From Mucilaginibacter terrigena (GTDB lineage: Bacteria > Bacteroidota > Bacteroidia > Sphingobacteriales > Sphingobacteriaceae), in NCBI RefSeq assembly GCF_004168255.1, contig NZ_SEWG01000006.1, positions 1 to 64,000 on the forward strand: a DNA stretch of 64,000 nt. The letters are read 5' to 3'. The translations under genes were made by a program, and so were the position numbers. Positions within the stretch are counted from its first letter, which is position 1; the number at the start of each line of letters is the position of its first letter. Below, piece after piece: positions 18,595 to 27,521 of this stretch. The notes under the pieces were generated by a model. It did not search any database. It was given only the letters and a program-made list of their open reading frames with translations, and was not told the origin of the DNA.

Positions 18595-19085
18595 AGCAAT
18601 AAGGTTGGTATACTAATATATGAAGATTTTTTCATTAAATAAACAACTAATAGATAATGAATGGTTTATGAAAGCAAAAAGCGATAGCCTTATACAAATG
18701 GTTTGGTGCTATTATCGATTTTTCTCAAACAAAAAAGCCTCAAATCTTTCGACTTAAGGCTTTTAACTTAATTGAGGTAACCCCAACAGGACTAAACTCG
18801 AACCACTTTATGCAAGATTTAAAATTATTGGCCTGCTTTAAGTAGTTCGATCCCGCTTCGGGCTCTATCGCATTTGTTACTAATGGGTTACTCTCAAACC
18901 ATAACATTCTCATGTTCACAACGCAAACCTTTATTTACACTCAAATTGTTGCTTGCTAATCGGATATTTTGCTTTCCAATACAACAATTTCCCGCTCAGC
19001 CTTCACTCTAACCGCATGGAAATCGGATGTTTGTATAAAATACTGGATATAGCAACGAACAGCGACACTAAAATCTGCCTTAAAA
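18595..19085. other. Non-coding stretch, possible integration scar
   Basis: No gene is visible in these 491 bases. On the minus strand AAAAGCCTTAAG...TTTGAGGCTTTTTTG (18731-18764) forms a terminator-like hairpin very similar to that at 17902-17943. Directly upstream (minus) lies TGGTTCGAGTTTAGTCCTG (about 18790-18812), which resembles a tRNA T-loop followed by an interrupted stem. The sequence is AT-rich; I see no open reading frame worth naming. Confidence 0.5.
18731..18764 (-). terminator. Terminator-like hairpin, second copy
   Basis: On the minus strand, AAAAGCCT (from 18764) pairs with AGGCTTTT, followed by a six-T run, about 320 bp beyond the permease stop at 19086. It shares most of its stem and loop with the hairpin at 17902-17943. 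Confidence 0.55.
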
Positions 19086-21485
19086 TCACTCTGTTCTCAA
19101 ATTCTTAACTGGGTTAGAAAGCGCCGCTTTTATTGACTGAAAACTAACTGTTAATAGTGCCAGCATCACAGCAAGCGCTCCGGCAACAGCAAACATCCAC
19201 CAGGTAATGGTGATGCGGTAAGAAAAACTATCCAGCCACTGGTTCATAAAGTACCAAGCAATAGGACAAGCTACCAAAAAAGAAATCAGAACCAGCTTTA
19301 CAAAATCTTTTGATAGCAGCGCCACCAGGTCCGCCACTGTGGCGCCGAGGACTTTTCTCACCCCAATCTCTTTTTTTCTACGCTCCGCAGCATTAGCTGC
19401 TAAACCCAGTAAACCCAGACACGATACAAAAATGGTTACTGCCGTAAACATTGTAAGAAGGGTTTTAAGCTTATCTTCACCTTTATACATCTTACCGAAG
19501 CTTTCATCAAGGAAATTGTACTCAATAGGATAGTCAGCGCTATAACGGCTCCATACTTTCTTGATTTCGCCAATAGTTGTTTCGATCTTTGAGCCATTAA
19601 TCTTAACAGCTACTTTAGAATAAGCCTGCGGATAAATCTGCAGCACCGTTGGTTCTATTTTTTCGTGGAGGCTTTTGTAGTGAAAATCTTTAACAACACC
19701 TATCACTGGCCCTGTTTTTAATGAATCAGGCTTTCTCCATGTAGGCCACGACAACGTCTTACCGATAGCCTGCCTGGCACTGCCCAATCCCAAGTCCCGA
19801 ACGGCTGTTTCATTGATGATGTAAGCGCTTACGTCGCCGCCGATTTCTTTCGAAAAGTTTCTGCCTGCAAGCAGTTTTAATCCAAGGGTTTTGAGATAAT
19901 CGTCGTCAACCATTATCTGTACAGTTTTTGTTGGTTTCAACCCAGGCTTTTCTTTCACTGTTATTAAACCATCACCAAAGTTATCACCGGGAAAGCCATA
20001 GCCAATTGATACCGACGCTATTCCGGGGTAGCGCATTAACTCATTCTTAAAGCTTGCATAATTCTTTTTCAGGTTCTCACCTCTCATAGGAAAGAACAAA
20101 ACCTGCTCTTTTCTGAAGCCCAAATCTTTATTGTGCATATAGCTCACCTGGTTAATGACCACTATGGCGCTAATGATAAGCAAAACGGATAACGAAAACT
20201 GTACTATCACCAGCCCTTGTCGCAGCCATTGCGTACCGGCCGGTGCACTATTTGTTATGATACTCCCTTTTAAAACTTTTGCAGGCTGAAAAGCAGATAA
20301 TACCAGTGCAGGATAAAAGCCAGCAAGTATTCCCACTACTAATGTAAGCGTCACTAATGCGAGCCCAACCAGTGGATTTGTAATCAGGTCGAATCCGATG
20401 CTTTTTTCCGTAAAGCGATTTAGATACGGCAACAAGAGCCATGTGGCCGCGATAGCAACAATCATACTTATGGCGGTCAACAATATTGTCTCACCAACAA
20501 ACTGTGTTGCCAGCTCTATTCTGCCTGCGCCAATAGATTTTCTAACTCCTACTTCCTTGGCTCTCTTTAGTGACCTTGATGTGGCAAGGTTTACAAAATT
20601 AAAGCAGGCGATGAGCAATATAAAAATAGCAATGATAGAAAGAGCTTTCACATACGTGATGTTGCCCCTGGTGGACATCTCGTATTTAAAGTCTGATGAA
20701 TAGAGATGAATTTGTCCAAGAGATTGAAAATAGGGCACGTTGACAGGACCATCGCCTTTCATGAAAGGCTTTGAATATTTTTGAAACTTTGCCTGAAGCT
20801 GGTCGGCGCTTGTACCATTTTTTAGCTTTACATACGTATTGAAGGGATACCATTGCCAGCTTTGCATCCTTTCGCCAGATATGCCCACGGAGGCCATGGT
20901 CATCAGAAAATTCAGTGGTAAGTGGAATTTCTCGCTGTTTTCCAGCACACCCTGAACACGCATGACCAATTTGGCTAGTATAAGCTCCTTACCAATAGGA
21001 TTCTCCTTGCCGAAAAATTTCTCTGCCATAGCAGCGGAGATCACAATGGATTTTGGATCGCTGAACACTTTTGCTGCTGATCCATACCGAAAATGGAGCG
21101 GAAACATCTTAAAGAAATTACTGTCTACGAGGAATCCATTTTCTTCATACAGCTTTTTGTCGTTCGCTTCGACCAGTTCTTTTGAATTTAATGACATTAC
21201 ACGTACTGCTTCCTCCACCTCAGCAAAGTTCTGTTTAAGCGCCACTGCAAATGCCGGAGGTGCTGTGGCTATGATATTGTCTGCATCCCCTTTTGTCTTT
21301 TGATAAACGCGGTAAGTATTTTCATACCCGGGAACAAACTTGTCGTACTGTTGCTCATCTCTGACAAAGAGGCCAATAAGCAGGCAGGCGGTTAAGCCAA
21401 TAGTAAGGCCTGCAATATTGATGAATGAAAAACCTTTGTGCCGTCCAATGTTTCTTAAACCGGATATCAGGGCATTCTGGAACAT
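19086..21485 (-). CDS. MacB/FtsX-type ABC transporter permease
   Basis: 799 residues. Layout: N-terminal MFQNALISGLRNIGRHKGFSF... membrane helix, MacB periplasmic core, FtsX domain (LIACFNFVNLATSRSLKRAKEVGVRKSIGAG), second core, second FtsX domain (GVRKVLGATVADLVALLSKDFVKLVLISF) and the usual end NPVKNLRTE. It belongs to the MacB-type permeases that use an outside ATPase to move peptides, lipids or antibiotics. No ATPase gene is adjacent. The DNA looks more AT-rich than that around it, and the gene lies inside the region flanked by the tRNA and integration scars. Related to, but separate from, the permease half of the fusion at 10816-14493. Confidence 0.87.
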   Translation of the reverse strand: MFQNALISGLRNIGRHKGFSFINIAGLTIGLTACLLIGLFVRDEQQYDKFVPGYENTYRVYQKTKGDADNIIATAPPAFAVALKQNFAEVEEAVRVMSLNSKELVEANDKKLYEENGFLVDSNFFKMFPLHFRYGSAAKVFSDPKSIVISAAMAEKFFGKENPIGKELILAKLVMRVQGVLENSEKFHLPLNFLMTMASVGISGERMQSWQWYPFNTYVKLKNGTSADQLQAKFQKYSKPFMKGDGPVNVPYFQSLGQIHLYSSDFKYEMSTRGNITYVKALSIIAIFILLIACFNFVNLATSRSLKRAKEVGVRKSIGAGRIELATQFVGETILLTAISMIVAIAATWLLLPYLNRFTEKSIGFDLITNPLVGLALVTLTLVVGILAGFYPALVLSAFQPAKVLKGSIITNSAPAGTQWLRQGLVIVQFSLSVLLIISAIVVINQVSYMHNKDLGFRKEQVLFFPMRGENLKKNYASFKNELMRYPGIASVSIGYGFPGDNFGDGLITVKEKPGLKPTKTVQIMVDDDYLKTLGLKLLAGRNFSKEIGGDVSAYIINETAVRDLGLGSARQAIGKTLSWPTWRKPDSLKTGPVIGVVKDFHYKSLHEKIEPTVLQIYPQAYSKVAVKINGSKIETTIGEIKKVWSRYSADYPIEYNFLDESFGKMYKGEDKLKTLLTMFTAVTIFVSCLGLLGLAANAAERRKKEIGVRKVLGATVADLVALLSKDFVKLVLISFLVACPIAWYFMNQWLDSFSYRITITWWMFAVAGALAVMLALLTVSFQSIKAALSNPVKNLRTE

Positions 21486-21730
21486 AATTTTTTTTATAAT
21501 AATACTTCTAAGCGAGTACCAATGATATTAACATCTGATGATCAGGCTTTTAACAAATAGCTCATCTGTATATTTGTTCGAATCCGATACACTACTGTAC
21601 GGTTTTGATACGGATTGACACGTCCTGAATCACTACCCACGTAATGAAATAAATTCTGAAAAATCTTTACAAAGTTGTTCCTGTCAAAGAGTTATCGGTC
21701 GTTGCCGCTGAATTTACACGTTGATCTTAA
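21486..21730. other. Non-coding stretch before the recombinase remnant
   Basis: These 245 bases run from the permease start (minus) to the recombinase tail (plus). They presumably hold the permease promoter, but no box fits well. Repeats are not evident. Confidence 0.4.
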
Positions 21731-21997
21731 CAGCTAAAGCTGGAAAGACGGTATCTGCCCGTTGTTAGACAGAGCGTTGGCAAATGTTTCGAGGCTACCC
21801 AATTATATCAAAGCGCTGATTCAGAGGGTAAAAGGCGTATTATTAGTTCGATGTACCCCGAAAATCTCACTTTTGATGAGTGTCAACATCGAACTAATCG
21901 TATAAATGAAGCAATCCGCGTTTTTGATAGTGTTAGGGCGGTTTTGAGGCAAAAAATAAGGGCAAATCTACTGTTAAAGTTGATTTGCCCGATTCGG

Positions 21998-22000
<3 letters not shown>
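21731..22000 (+). pseudogene. C-terminal remnant of a site-specific recombinase
   Basis: An open frame after a TAA (21728-21730) translates to a peptide with ADSEGKRRIISSMYPENL and TFDECQHRTNRINEAI. The core (RR-I-SSM-PE-L-FD...RT-R-N-A) matches the C-terminal tail of Bacteroidota serine-type recombinases with a zinc-ribbon/coiled-coil end. No N-terminal catalytic domain precedes it and there is no good start. The stop TAG (21998-22000) lies inside the 3' end of the initiator tRNA gene. I read it as the leftover of an element that once used this tRNA locus. Family call by pattern, not by alignment. Confidence 0.6.
21960..21990 (-). terminator. Terminator of the initiator tRNA gene
   Basis: On the minus strand GGGCAAATC (from 21990) pairs with GATTTGCCC (ending 21960), loop 13 nt, followed by TTATTTTTT. 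It begins 8 nt after the tRNA 3' end. It overlaps the last codons of the recombinase remnant on the plus strand. Confidence 0.85.
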
Positions 22001-22070
<70 letters not shown>

Positions 22071-22163
22071 CTATCTTTTTGGTATATTACATAACGGGCA
22101 TAACTCCGAAATGTTTGTTCCAATTGTCAAAAAAGCAATTTGCTGTTCCTTTTAATTGGACTG

Positions 22164-22195
22164 CAAAGATATAATTCGTTTCTTTGCAGTCCAAA
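22164..22195 (-). promoter_or_regulatory. Promoter of the initiator tRNA within a 14-bp inverted repeat
   Basis: Minus strand: TTTG (22195-22192), 20-nt spacer, TATCTTTG (22171-22164). This matches the Bacteroidota TTTG-N19/20-TAnnTTTG consensus. It lies inside a perfect inverted repeat TTGGACTGCAAAGA (22156-22169) / TCTTTGCAGTCCAA (22181-22194); on the plus strand the symmetrical half reads TTTCTTTG toward era. Confidence 0.75.
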
Positions 22196-22216
22196 TAATA
22201 TTTTAATTATTTTTTT

Positions 22217-23092
22217 ATGGCGCATAAGGCAGGTTTTGTAAGTATAATTGGTAAGCCCAACGCGGGTAAGTCAACCCTTATGAACGCACTGGTGGGCGAA
22301 AAAATGTCTATTATCACCCCAAAGGCGCAAACCACCCGCCACCGTATTTTAGGGATTGTTAATACCGACGATTACCAGATCGTTTTTTCGGATACCCCCG
22401 GCATCATCAAACCACATTACGCATTGCACGAAAGTATGATGCACCAGGTTGATGGCTCTATTGTTGATGCCGACCTGATACTGCTGGTTACCGATATCCA
22501 CGAAGAATTTAACGAAGAGGATGTAGTTAAAAAATTGGCCGGCTCTACCGCCCCGCTGGTTGTTTTGATCAACAAGATAGACCTGTCCAGCGAAGAAGAG
22601 GTAAAGGAGAAAGTAGAGTACTGGCAGGAAAAACTGAATCCCAAAGCCATCTACGCCATATCAGCCCTGCTGGATCATAATATAAAAGCCGTAATGGATT
22701 TTGTGTTGGATGGCCTGCCGGAACACCCTGCTTATTACGAAAAGGATGCGTTGACGGACAGGAACGATAGGTTCTTCGCGTCAGAAATGATCCGCGCGCA
22801 GATCTTTAAACAATACAAAAAAGAGATCCCTTACAGCACAGAGGTAATTGTTACTGCGTTTGTTGAGGGCGAAAAACTGCACCGCATCAGTGCCGAGATC
22901 ATTGTGGAGCGCGATTCGCAGAAAAATATAATCATAGGCACCAAAGGGGAAATGCTGAAGATAGTAGGTACTTACGCCCGCAGGGACATGGAAGATTTTT
23001 TCCAGAAGAAGATCTTCCTGGAGATGTTTGTTAAGGTTATCCCCGACTGGCGCAGCAAAAAAAACTACCTGAAAAAATTTGGGTACGAATAA
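22217..23092 (+). CDS. era: GTPase Era
   Basis: 291 residues. Full Era layout: G1 GKPNAGKST, G2 region TTRHRILGIV, G3 DTPGI, G4 NKID, then a C-terminal KH domain (ERDSQKNIIIGTKGEMLKIVG..., with the GxxG loop IGTKGE). It binds 16S rRNA and aids 30S assembly and maturation. Followed by der 141 bp downstream across a repeat-bearing gap. Start ATG 22217, normal length. Confidence 0.96.
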   Translation: MAHKAGFVSIIGKPNAGKSTLMNALVGEKMSIITPKAQTTRHRILGIVNTDDYQIVFSDTPGIIKPHYALHESMMHQVDGSIVDADLILLVTDIHEEFNEEDVVKKLAGSTAPLVVLINKIDLSSEEEVKEKVEYWQEKLNPKAIYAISALLDHNIKAVMDFVLDGLPEHPAYYEKDALTDRNDRFFASEMIRAQIFKQYKKEIPYSTEVIVTAFVEGEKLHRISAEIIVERDSQKNIIIGTKGEMLKIVGTYARRDMEDFFQKKIFLEMFVKVIPDWRSKKNYLKKFGYE

Positions 23093-23095
23093 AAG

Positions 23096-23224
23096 TAGAT
23101 TTGAGATATTAGACGTGAGATTTGAGATAATTGCACGGTCAATATCCAAAATAAATTAATTTAGGTGTAAGTTTAGATAAGCCGGGAATCTTCCTGTCTC
23201 ACATCTCATATCTCACATCTCATA
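23096..23224. repeat. Short direct and inverted repeats between era and der
   Basis: Two exact tandem copies of TCTCACATCTCATA (23197-23210 and 23211-23224) lie just before der, and reverse-complement relatives (GAGATATTAGACGTGAG, GAGATTTGAGATA) lie at 23096-23130. Together they could fold into a long imperfect hairpin. No gene here. Confidence 0.6.
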
Positions 23225-23233
23225 TCTAAAAAA

Positions 23234-24535
23234 ATGAGTAATATAGTAGCTATAGTAGGCAGGCCAAACGTTGGCAAATCCACTTTATACAACCGTTTAA
23301 CCGAAAGCCGTAAAGCTATTGTTGACGATTTTAGCGGCGTAACCCGCGACAGGCACTACGGCACGTCCGAATGGATAGATAAGAAATTTACGGTTATCGA
23401 TACCGGCGGCTACGTGGCCAATTCCGAAGAGCTTTTTGAGGTTGCCATCCGCGAGCAGGTACTTATAGCCATTGAGGAAGCCACCGTAATTTTATTTATG
23501 GTTGATGTTACCACCGGCATTACCGACTTAGATGATGAAATTGCCAACCTGCTCCGTAAAGGTAAAAAGCCCGTATTTGTGGTGGTAAATAAACTGGACA
23601 ACAACGCAAACCTTGCCGATGCTACCGAGTTTTACAGCTTAGGTTTAGGCGAGATCTACACCATGTCGTCAATGACGGGTTCGGGTACGGGCGAACTGCT
23701 GGACGATGTGGTTAAGCATTTTGAGGACGTGCCGTTTGAAGAGAACGAGCGCCCTAAATACGCCATCATCGGCCGCCCCAATGTTGGTAAATCATCTATC
23801 ATTAATGCCCTTATTGGGCAGGACCGTAACATCGTTACCCCTATTGCCGGTACAACACGCGATTCTATCCACATCCATTACAACCAGTACGGTCACGATT
23901 TTATGCTGATCGACACTGCCGGAATGCGTAAAAAAACCAAGGTAAAAGAGAATATCGAATTTTATTCGGTAATGCGTACCATCAAGGCTTTGGAAGAGGC
24001 AGATGTGGTGATCATTATGATTGATGCGGTTGATGGTCTTGAGGCGCAGGATGTGAACCTTTTCCACCTGGCCGAAAAGAACAAGAAAGGCGTGGTTATC
24101 GTGGTAAATAAATGGGATTTGATCGAAAAGAACAACAAAACCATTAAGGTATTTGAAGAGCAGATCCGCCAGAAGTTAGCGCCGTTTAGCGATGTGCCCA
24201 TCGTGTTTACATCGGTACTGGAAAAACAGCGCGTGCTAAAGGTAATTGAAGTGGCCAACCAGGTTTATGCCAACCGCGCCCGCAAGATCCCTACCAGCAA
24301 GCTGAACGAGATAATGCTGCCGATAATCGAGAAATATCCGCCGCCATCGTTAAAAGGCAAATACGTAAAAATTAAATACATTACGCAGATAGCAGGCTCA
24401 TCGCCCATGTTCGCGTTTTTCTGTAACCTGCCGCAGTATGTAAAAGAACCATACTACCGCTTTATCGAAAACCAGCTGCGCGCCAATTTCGAATTTTCGG
24501 GCGCGCCCATCCAGGTTTGGTTCAGGCAGAAGTAA
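23234..24535 (+). CDS. der: GTPase Der (EngA)
   Basis: 433 residues. Two GTPase domains in tandem: first [14 protein letters not shown] with DTGGY, NKLD; second [16 protein letters not shown] with DTAGMRKK and NKWDL; C-terminal KH-like domain ([18 protein letters not shown] [12 protein letters not shown]...QVWFRQK). This double-domain layout is unique to Der, which drives 50S ribosome assembly. Length is normal. A terminator follows the stop. Probably co-transcribed with era or from its own promoter in the repeat gap. Confidence 0.96.
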   Translation: MSNIVAIVGRPNVGKSTLYNRLTESRKAIVDDFSGVTRDRHYGTSEWIDKKFTVIDTGGYVANSEELFEVAIREQVLIAIEEATVILFMVDVTTGITDLDDEIANLLRKGKKPVFVVVNKLDNNANLADATEFYSLGLGEIYTMSSMTGSGTGELLDDVVKHFEDVPFEENERPKYAIIGRPNVGKSSIINALIGQDRNIVTPIAGTTRDSIHIHYNQYGHDFMLIDTAGMRKKTKVKENIEFYSVMRTIKALEEADVVIIMIDAVDGLEAQDVNLFHLAEKNKKGVVIVVNKWDLIEKNNKTIKVFEEQIRQKLAPFSDVPIVFTSVLEKQRVLKVIEVANQVYANRARKIPTSKLNEIMLPIIEKYPPPSLKGKYVKIKYITQIAGSSPMFAFFCNLPQYVKEPYYRFIENQLRANFEFSGAPIQVWFRQK

Positions 24536-24559
24536 GGAGTTTAAAAAGTTTTATATGCA

Positions 24560-24591
24560 ATAGCGATGATTAACTCATCGCTATTTTTTTT
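24560..24591 (+). terminator. Terminator after der
   Basis: ATAGCGATGA (24560-24569) pairs with TCATCGCTAT (24575-24584), 5-nt loop, then an eight-T run. It lies 25 bp past the stop. Confidence 0.9.
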
Positions 24592-24597
24592 GAACTT

Positions 24598-25338
24598 CTA
24601 TTTAAGCTTAAGCGCTTTGGCAATTGCTTCATCGGTTACCTTAGCCATTATTTTATAACCCGCCGCATTGGGGTGTACACCATCAAGGGTAAGGTCGGCG
24701 CGGGTGCCTTTCTTATCATCTACCAGGGGAGTGTAGTAATCCAGCAGCACAAGCTTGTTTTTAGCGGCATAGGCAGTTATTACCTCATTAAGGCTTATTA
24801 TCTTTTCGGCCGGTTGCAAGCCTTTACGCCATGGGTATTCATTTATGGGCACGTATGCACACAATACCGGCGTAATGTTGTGTACCCGGCACAGCTCTAC
24901 CATCGATTTGATATCATTTAAAATGCGCTCGTTGGTTACATGGCCCGTTGTGCCCGCAATATCGTTGCTCCCGGCCAAAATTATTACCACCTTAGGCTTA
25001 AGGGCTATAACATCCTGCTGAAACCGCAGTAATAACTGTGGCGCTATCTGTCCGCTAACACCCCTGTCGATGTAGTTTTTATGCGCGGCAAAATATTCCG
25101 GCAGGCGCGTTTTAAAAAACTCAAAAACCGAACTCCCTAAAAACACAACACGGTTTTCGCCCGGTGCCGGTGCGGGCAGCAGTTTATTTTCAGCTTCGTA
25201 ATGGCGCAGGTTGGCCCAATCGTCTTTAAAGTCTTCTGTTACAGGGGCCGGCTTGTTTGCCGGGTCGGCTTTTTGCTGCTGGGCAAATATTGTAGTGGAT
25301 AACAATAGCAGGATAGGTAACAGGCGGATAATTCTCAT
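24598..25338 (-). CDS. Secreted SGNH/GDSL-type hydrolase
   Basis: 246 residues. Signal peptide MRIIRLLPILLLLSTTIFAQ, then SGNH blocks: block I VVFLGSSVFEF, block II GVSGQ, block III AGSNDI, block V DGVHPN (Asp, His). Block I reads GSS and not the usual GDS; the Ser in third position is kept while the preceding Asp is changed. The rest (RFQQDVIALKPKVVIILAGSNDI) is typical of the PAF-acetylhydrolase-like group in Bacteroidota, which probably acts on glycan esters. It is convergent with der; the pair share the 24560 terminator. Confidence 0.85.
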   Translation of the reverse strand: MRIIRLLPILLLLSTTIFAQQQKADPANKPAPVTEDFKDDWANLRHYEAENKLLPAPAPGENRVVFLGSSVFEFFKTRLPEYFAAHKNYIDRGVSGQIAPQLLLRFQQDVIALKPKVVIILAGSNDIAGTTGHVTNERILNDIKSMVELCRVHNITPVLCAYVPINEYPWRKGLQPAEKIISLNEVITAYAAKNKLVLLDYYTPLVDDKKGTRADLTLDGVHPNAAGYKIMAKVTDEAIAKALKLK

Positions 25339-25587
25339 AGCGTTTAATAGATGATGATTTCAAATGTACATTCTATATCTAATACACAAAAGGAATATTG
25401 AGAATTAGCAGCGTGCCGGTATTGGAATACTCAACATATTTTTCAGGGTGTCCCATTAAATATTACACGAATAAGAATTTTTGTATAATATGTTGATAAT
25501 GAATTAATTATTGTTTTGACCTTTTTATAAAAAAAGTCAAATTAAAATTATAAATAATTGATTATAAATTAATTGCGATTTTTAACA
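25339..25587. other. AT-rich non-coding stretch upstream of the SGNH gene
   Basis: No gene in these 249 bases. A GGGTGTCCCATT stretch (25446-25457) is also found in direct and inverted form within the hairpin at 25588-25617. The AT-rich run around 25480-25570 could contain promoters for the minus-strand SGNH gene, but no clean consensus is present. Confidence 0.4.
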
Positions 25588-25617
25588 GGTGTCCCATTCG
25601 TTTTTGAATGGGACACC
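25588..25617. repeat. Perfect 12-bp hairpin
   Basis: GGTGTCCCATTC (25588-25599), loop GTTTTT, GAATGGGACACC (25606-25617). The stem half GGTGTCCCATT also occurs at 25447-25457. It lacks a following T-run, so it may be a repeat or a protein-binding site. Confidence 0.6.
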
Positions 25618-25682
25618 CCTCGATAAAATGCAATTGATAAATTTAATCGGGCTTTAATAAAAATTTACCACCAATAATAAGT

Positions 25683-25747
25683 AACCCGGCGAATTGCACA
25701 GCCTTACGTAAGATATGCTGAAAACAAGTTCAGCATAATACCGGGTT
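25683..25747. repeat. Nested stem-loop upstream of gltX
   Basis: Outer stem AACCCGG (25683-25689) / CCGGGTT (25741-25747) encloses an inner perfect stem TATGCTGAA (25714-25722) / TTCAGCATA (25729-25737). It lies upstream of the gltX promoter, so it would not be in that transcript; it may end an unseen upstream transcript or form part of a repeat. Confidence 0.5.
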
Positions 25748-25779
25748 TGTTTGTATGTCGCCACATTTTACATCAACCT

Positions 25780-25809
25780 TTTGGCTTACGGTTAATAGGG
25801 TTATCTTTG
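25780..25809 (+). promoter_or_regulatory. Promoter of gltX
   Basis: TTTG (25780-25783), 18-nt spacer, TATCTTTG (25802-25809), a near-perfect fit to the Bacteroidota primary-sigma consensus. The ATG is at 25817, so the transcript is almost leaderless. Confidence 0.8.
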
Positions 25810-25816
25810 CTGCGCG

Positions 25817-27337
25817 ATGCCAGAAAAAAAAGTAAGAGTCCGTTTTGCGCCGAGCCCTACAGGTGGTTTACACCTTGGTGGGGTGCGTACCGTTTTGTTT
25901 AATTACCTGTTTGCCAAAAAGCATAAAGGCGATTTTGTTTTACGTATAGAAGATACCGACCAAACCCGCTACGTGGATGGCGCCGAGCAATACATTTTAG
26001 ATTGCCTTAAATGGTGCGGCATTACACCCGACGAAAGCCCCGTTACTGGCGGCCAGTACGCCCCATACCGCCAAAGCGAGCGCAAACCCATCTACCGCGA
26101 GTATGCCGAAAAACTGGTAGCACAAGGGCATGCTTATTATGCTTTTGATACCGCCGAAGAACTTGATGTTAAACGTAAGGAAGTGCCGAATTTTCAGTAC
26201 GGTTTGGCAACACGTAATGGCCTGCGTAATTCTTTGAACCTGCCTTTGCAGGAAACCGAAAAATTACTGCATAACGGCACGCCGCATGTTATCCGTATAA
26301 AAATGCCCGAGGGCGAAAATATCCATTTTGAAGATATGATACGCGGCCACGTTAGTTTCGAAACTAACCAGGTTGACGATAAAGTACTACTAAAAGCCGA
26401 CGGTATGCCAACCTACCACTTAGCCGTGGTGGTTGACGATTACCTGATGAAGATAACGCACGCCTTCCGCGGCGAGGAATGGCTGCCATCGGCCCCGGTG
26501 CATATCCTGCTTTGGGAGTACCTTGGCTGGAAAGCCGATATGCCGCAATGGGCACATTTACCATTGATATTAAAACCGGATGGCCACGGTAAGTTAAGCA
26601 AGCGCGATGGCGCACGCCTTGGTTTCCCGGTGTATGCCATGAACTGGTTTGATGCAAAAAGCAACGAACTAACCCTTGGTTTCCGCGAGTTAGGCTTTTT
26701 GCCCGAAGCGTTTTTAAACCTGCTGGCCATGCTGGGCTGGAACGATGGTACCGACCAGGAAATTTTTACGCTGGATGAAATGATCGATAAATTCTCGATA
26801 GAGCGCATAAGCAAGGCCGGCGCAAAATTCGATTTCGAAAAAGCCAAATGGTACAATGCCGAATGGATAAAGAAGCAAACAGCCGAAAGCTTAAAGCTAA
26901 AAGTTTGGGAGATCCTGAAAACAAATGGGGTTACAGTAAAAGATGAGGCCTACCTGTTAAGGGTTATAGATACGGTTAAAGACCGCTGCGTTTTATTGCC
27001 CGATTTTTACCCGCAAGCCGCATACTTTTTTCAGCAGCCAGCCGAGTACGACCTAAACGCTGTTAAACCAAAATGGACAGATGCTAAAACAGATTTCTTC
27101 AACGCGTTCATCGGCATATTAAGCAGCCCCGAAACTTTTGATGCTGCTGAACTGGAAGCCAAATTCAAGGCCCTTGCCGAAGAAAAAGGATTAAAACCGG
27201 GCGATGTGATGCTGCCTTTCCGCATTATGCTGGTTGGTGGTAAATTTGGCCCGCACGTGTTTGATATTGCCAAACTGCTCGGCGAAAGCGAAACGATTAT
27301 CAGGGTAGAGAAGGCGATAGAAGCTTTTACGGCGTAA
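25817..27337 (+). CDS. gltX: Glutamyl-tRNA synthetase
   Basis: 506 residues, class I synthetase. HIGH motif in the form PSPTGGLHLGG near the N-terminus, the Glu-specific GDFVLRIEDTD, and the KMSKS-equivalent KLSKRDGARL. C-terminal anticodon-binding helical domain in the last 170 residues. It charges tRNA-Glu. Length is normal. Single gene with its own near-leaderless promoter; the downstream 180 bp hold only repeats. Confidence 0.95.
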   Translation: MPEKKVRVRFAPSPTGGLHLGGVRTVLFNYLFAKKHKGDFVLRIEDTDQTRYVDGAEQYILDCLKWCGITPDESPVTGGQYAPYRQSERKPIYREYAEKLVAQGHAYYAFDTAEELDVKRKEVPNFQYGLATRNGLRNSLNLPLQETEKLLHNGTPHVIRIKMPEGENIHFEDMIRGHVSFETNQVDDKVLLKADGMPTYHLAVVVDDYLMKITHAFRGEEWLPSAPVHILLWEYLGWKADMPQWAHLPLILKPDGHGKLSKRDGARLGFPVYAMNWFDAKSNELTLGFRELGFLPEAFLNLLAMLGWNDGTDQEIFTLDEMIDKFSIERISKAGAKFDFEKAKWYNAEWIKKQTAESLKLKVWEILKTNGVTVKDEAYLLRVIDTVKDRCVLLPDFYPQAAYFFQQPAEYDLNAVKPKWTDAKTDFFNAFIGILSSPETFDAAELEAKFKALAEEKGLKPGDVMLPFRIMLVGGKFGPHVFDIAKLLGESETIIRVEKAIEAFTA

Positions 27338-27349
27338 GTTGGATAATAA

Positions 27350-27395
27350 TACCCGTCATTCTGTGCGATAGCGAAGAATCTATTGATGAATATGC
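27350..27395. repeat. GTCAT-family dispersed repeat fragment
   Basis: CCGTCATTCTGTGCGATAGC followed by GAAGAATCTATTGATGAATATG. It is a variant of the repeat found at 30266-30343, 32370-32466, 45085-45180 and 49203-49277, in which GTCAT...GAAGGATCT is followed by a short stem. Confidence 0.6.
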
Positions 27396-27400
27396 ATATC

Positions 27401-27514
27401 GCTGTCGCGAGCTTAGCGCAGCGTAACTCGTGATGCGGCACAAGGTAAGCTTTCAGCTTACGGCAGCTGAAAGCTGCAGCCATGCTGTATCACGAGCTGG
27501 AAGCTCGCGACAGC
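27401..27514. repeat. MITE-like element with 14-bp perfect terminal inverted repeats, copy B
   Basis: 114 bp bounded by GCTGTCGCGAGCTT (27401-27414) and AAGCTCGCGACAGC (27501-27514). Inside are further palindromes (AAGCTTTCAGCTT; GCAGCTGAAAGCTGC) and TAGCGCAGCGTAACT, which occurs inverted at 617-631. It has no coding capacity. It starts directly after the GTCAT repeat and ends 8 bp before the stop of the GNAT gene. Confidence 0.7.
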
Positions 27515-27521
27515 ACTAACA

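Noticed and set aside
18790..18812. A complete second tRNA gene near the DUF1353 gene
   Set aside because: Only a T-loop-like GGTTCGAG and a broken stem are present; no anticodon arm or acceptor pairing can be drawn.
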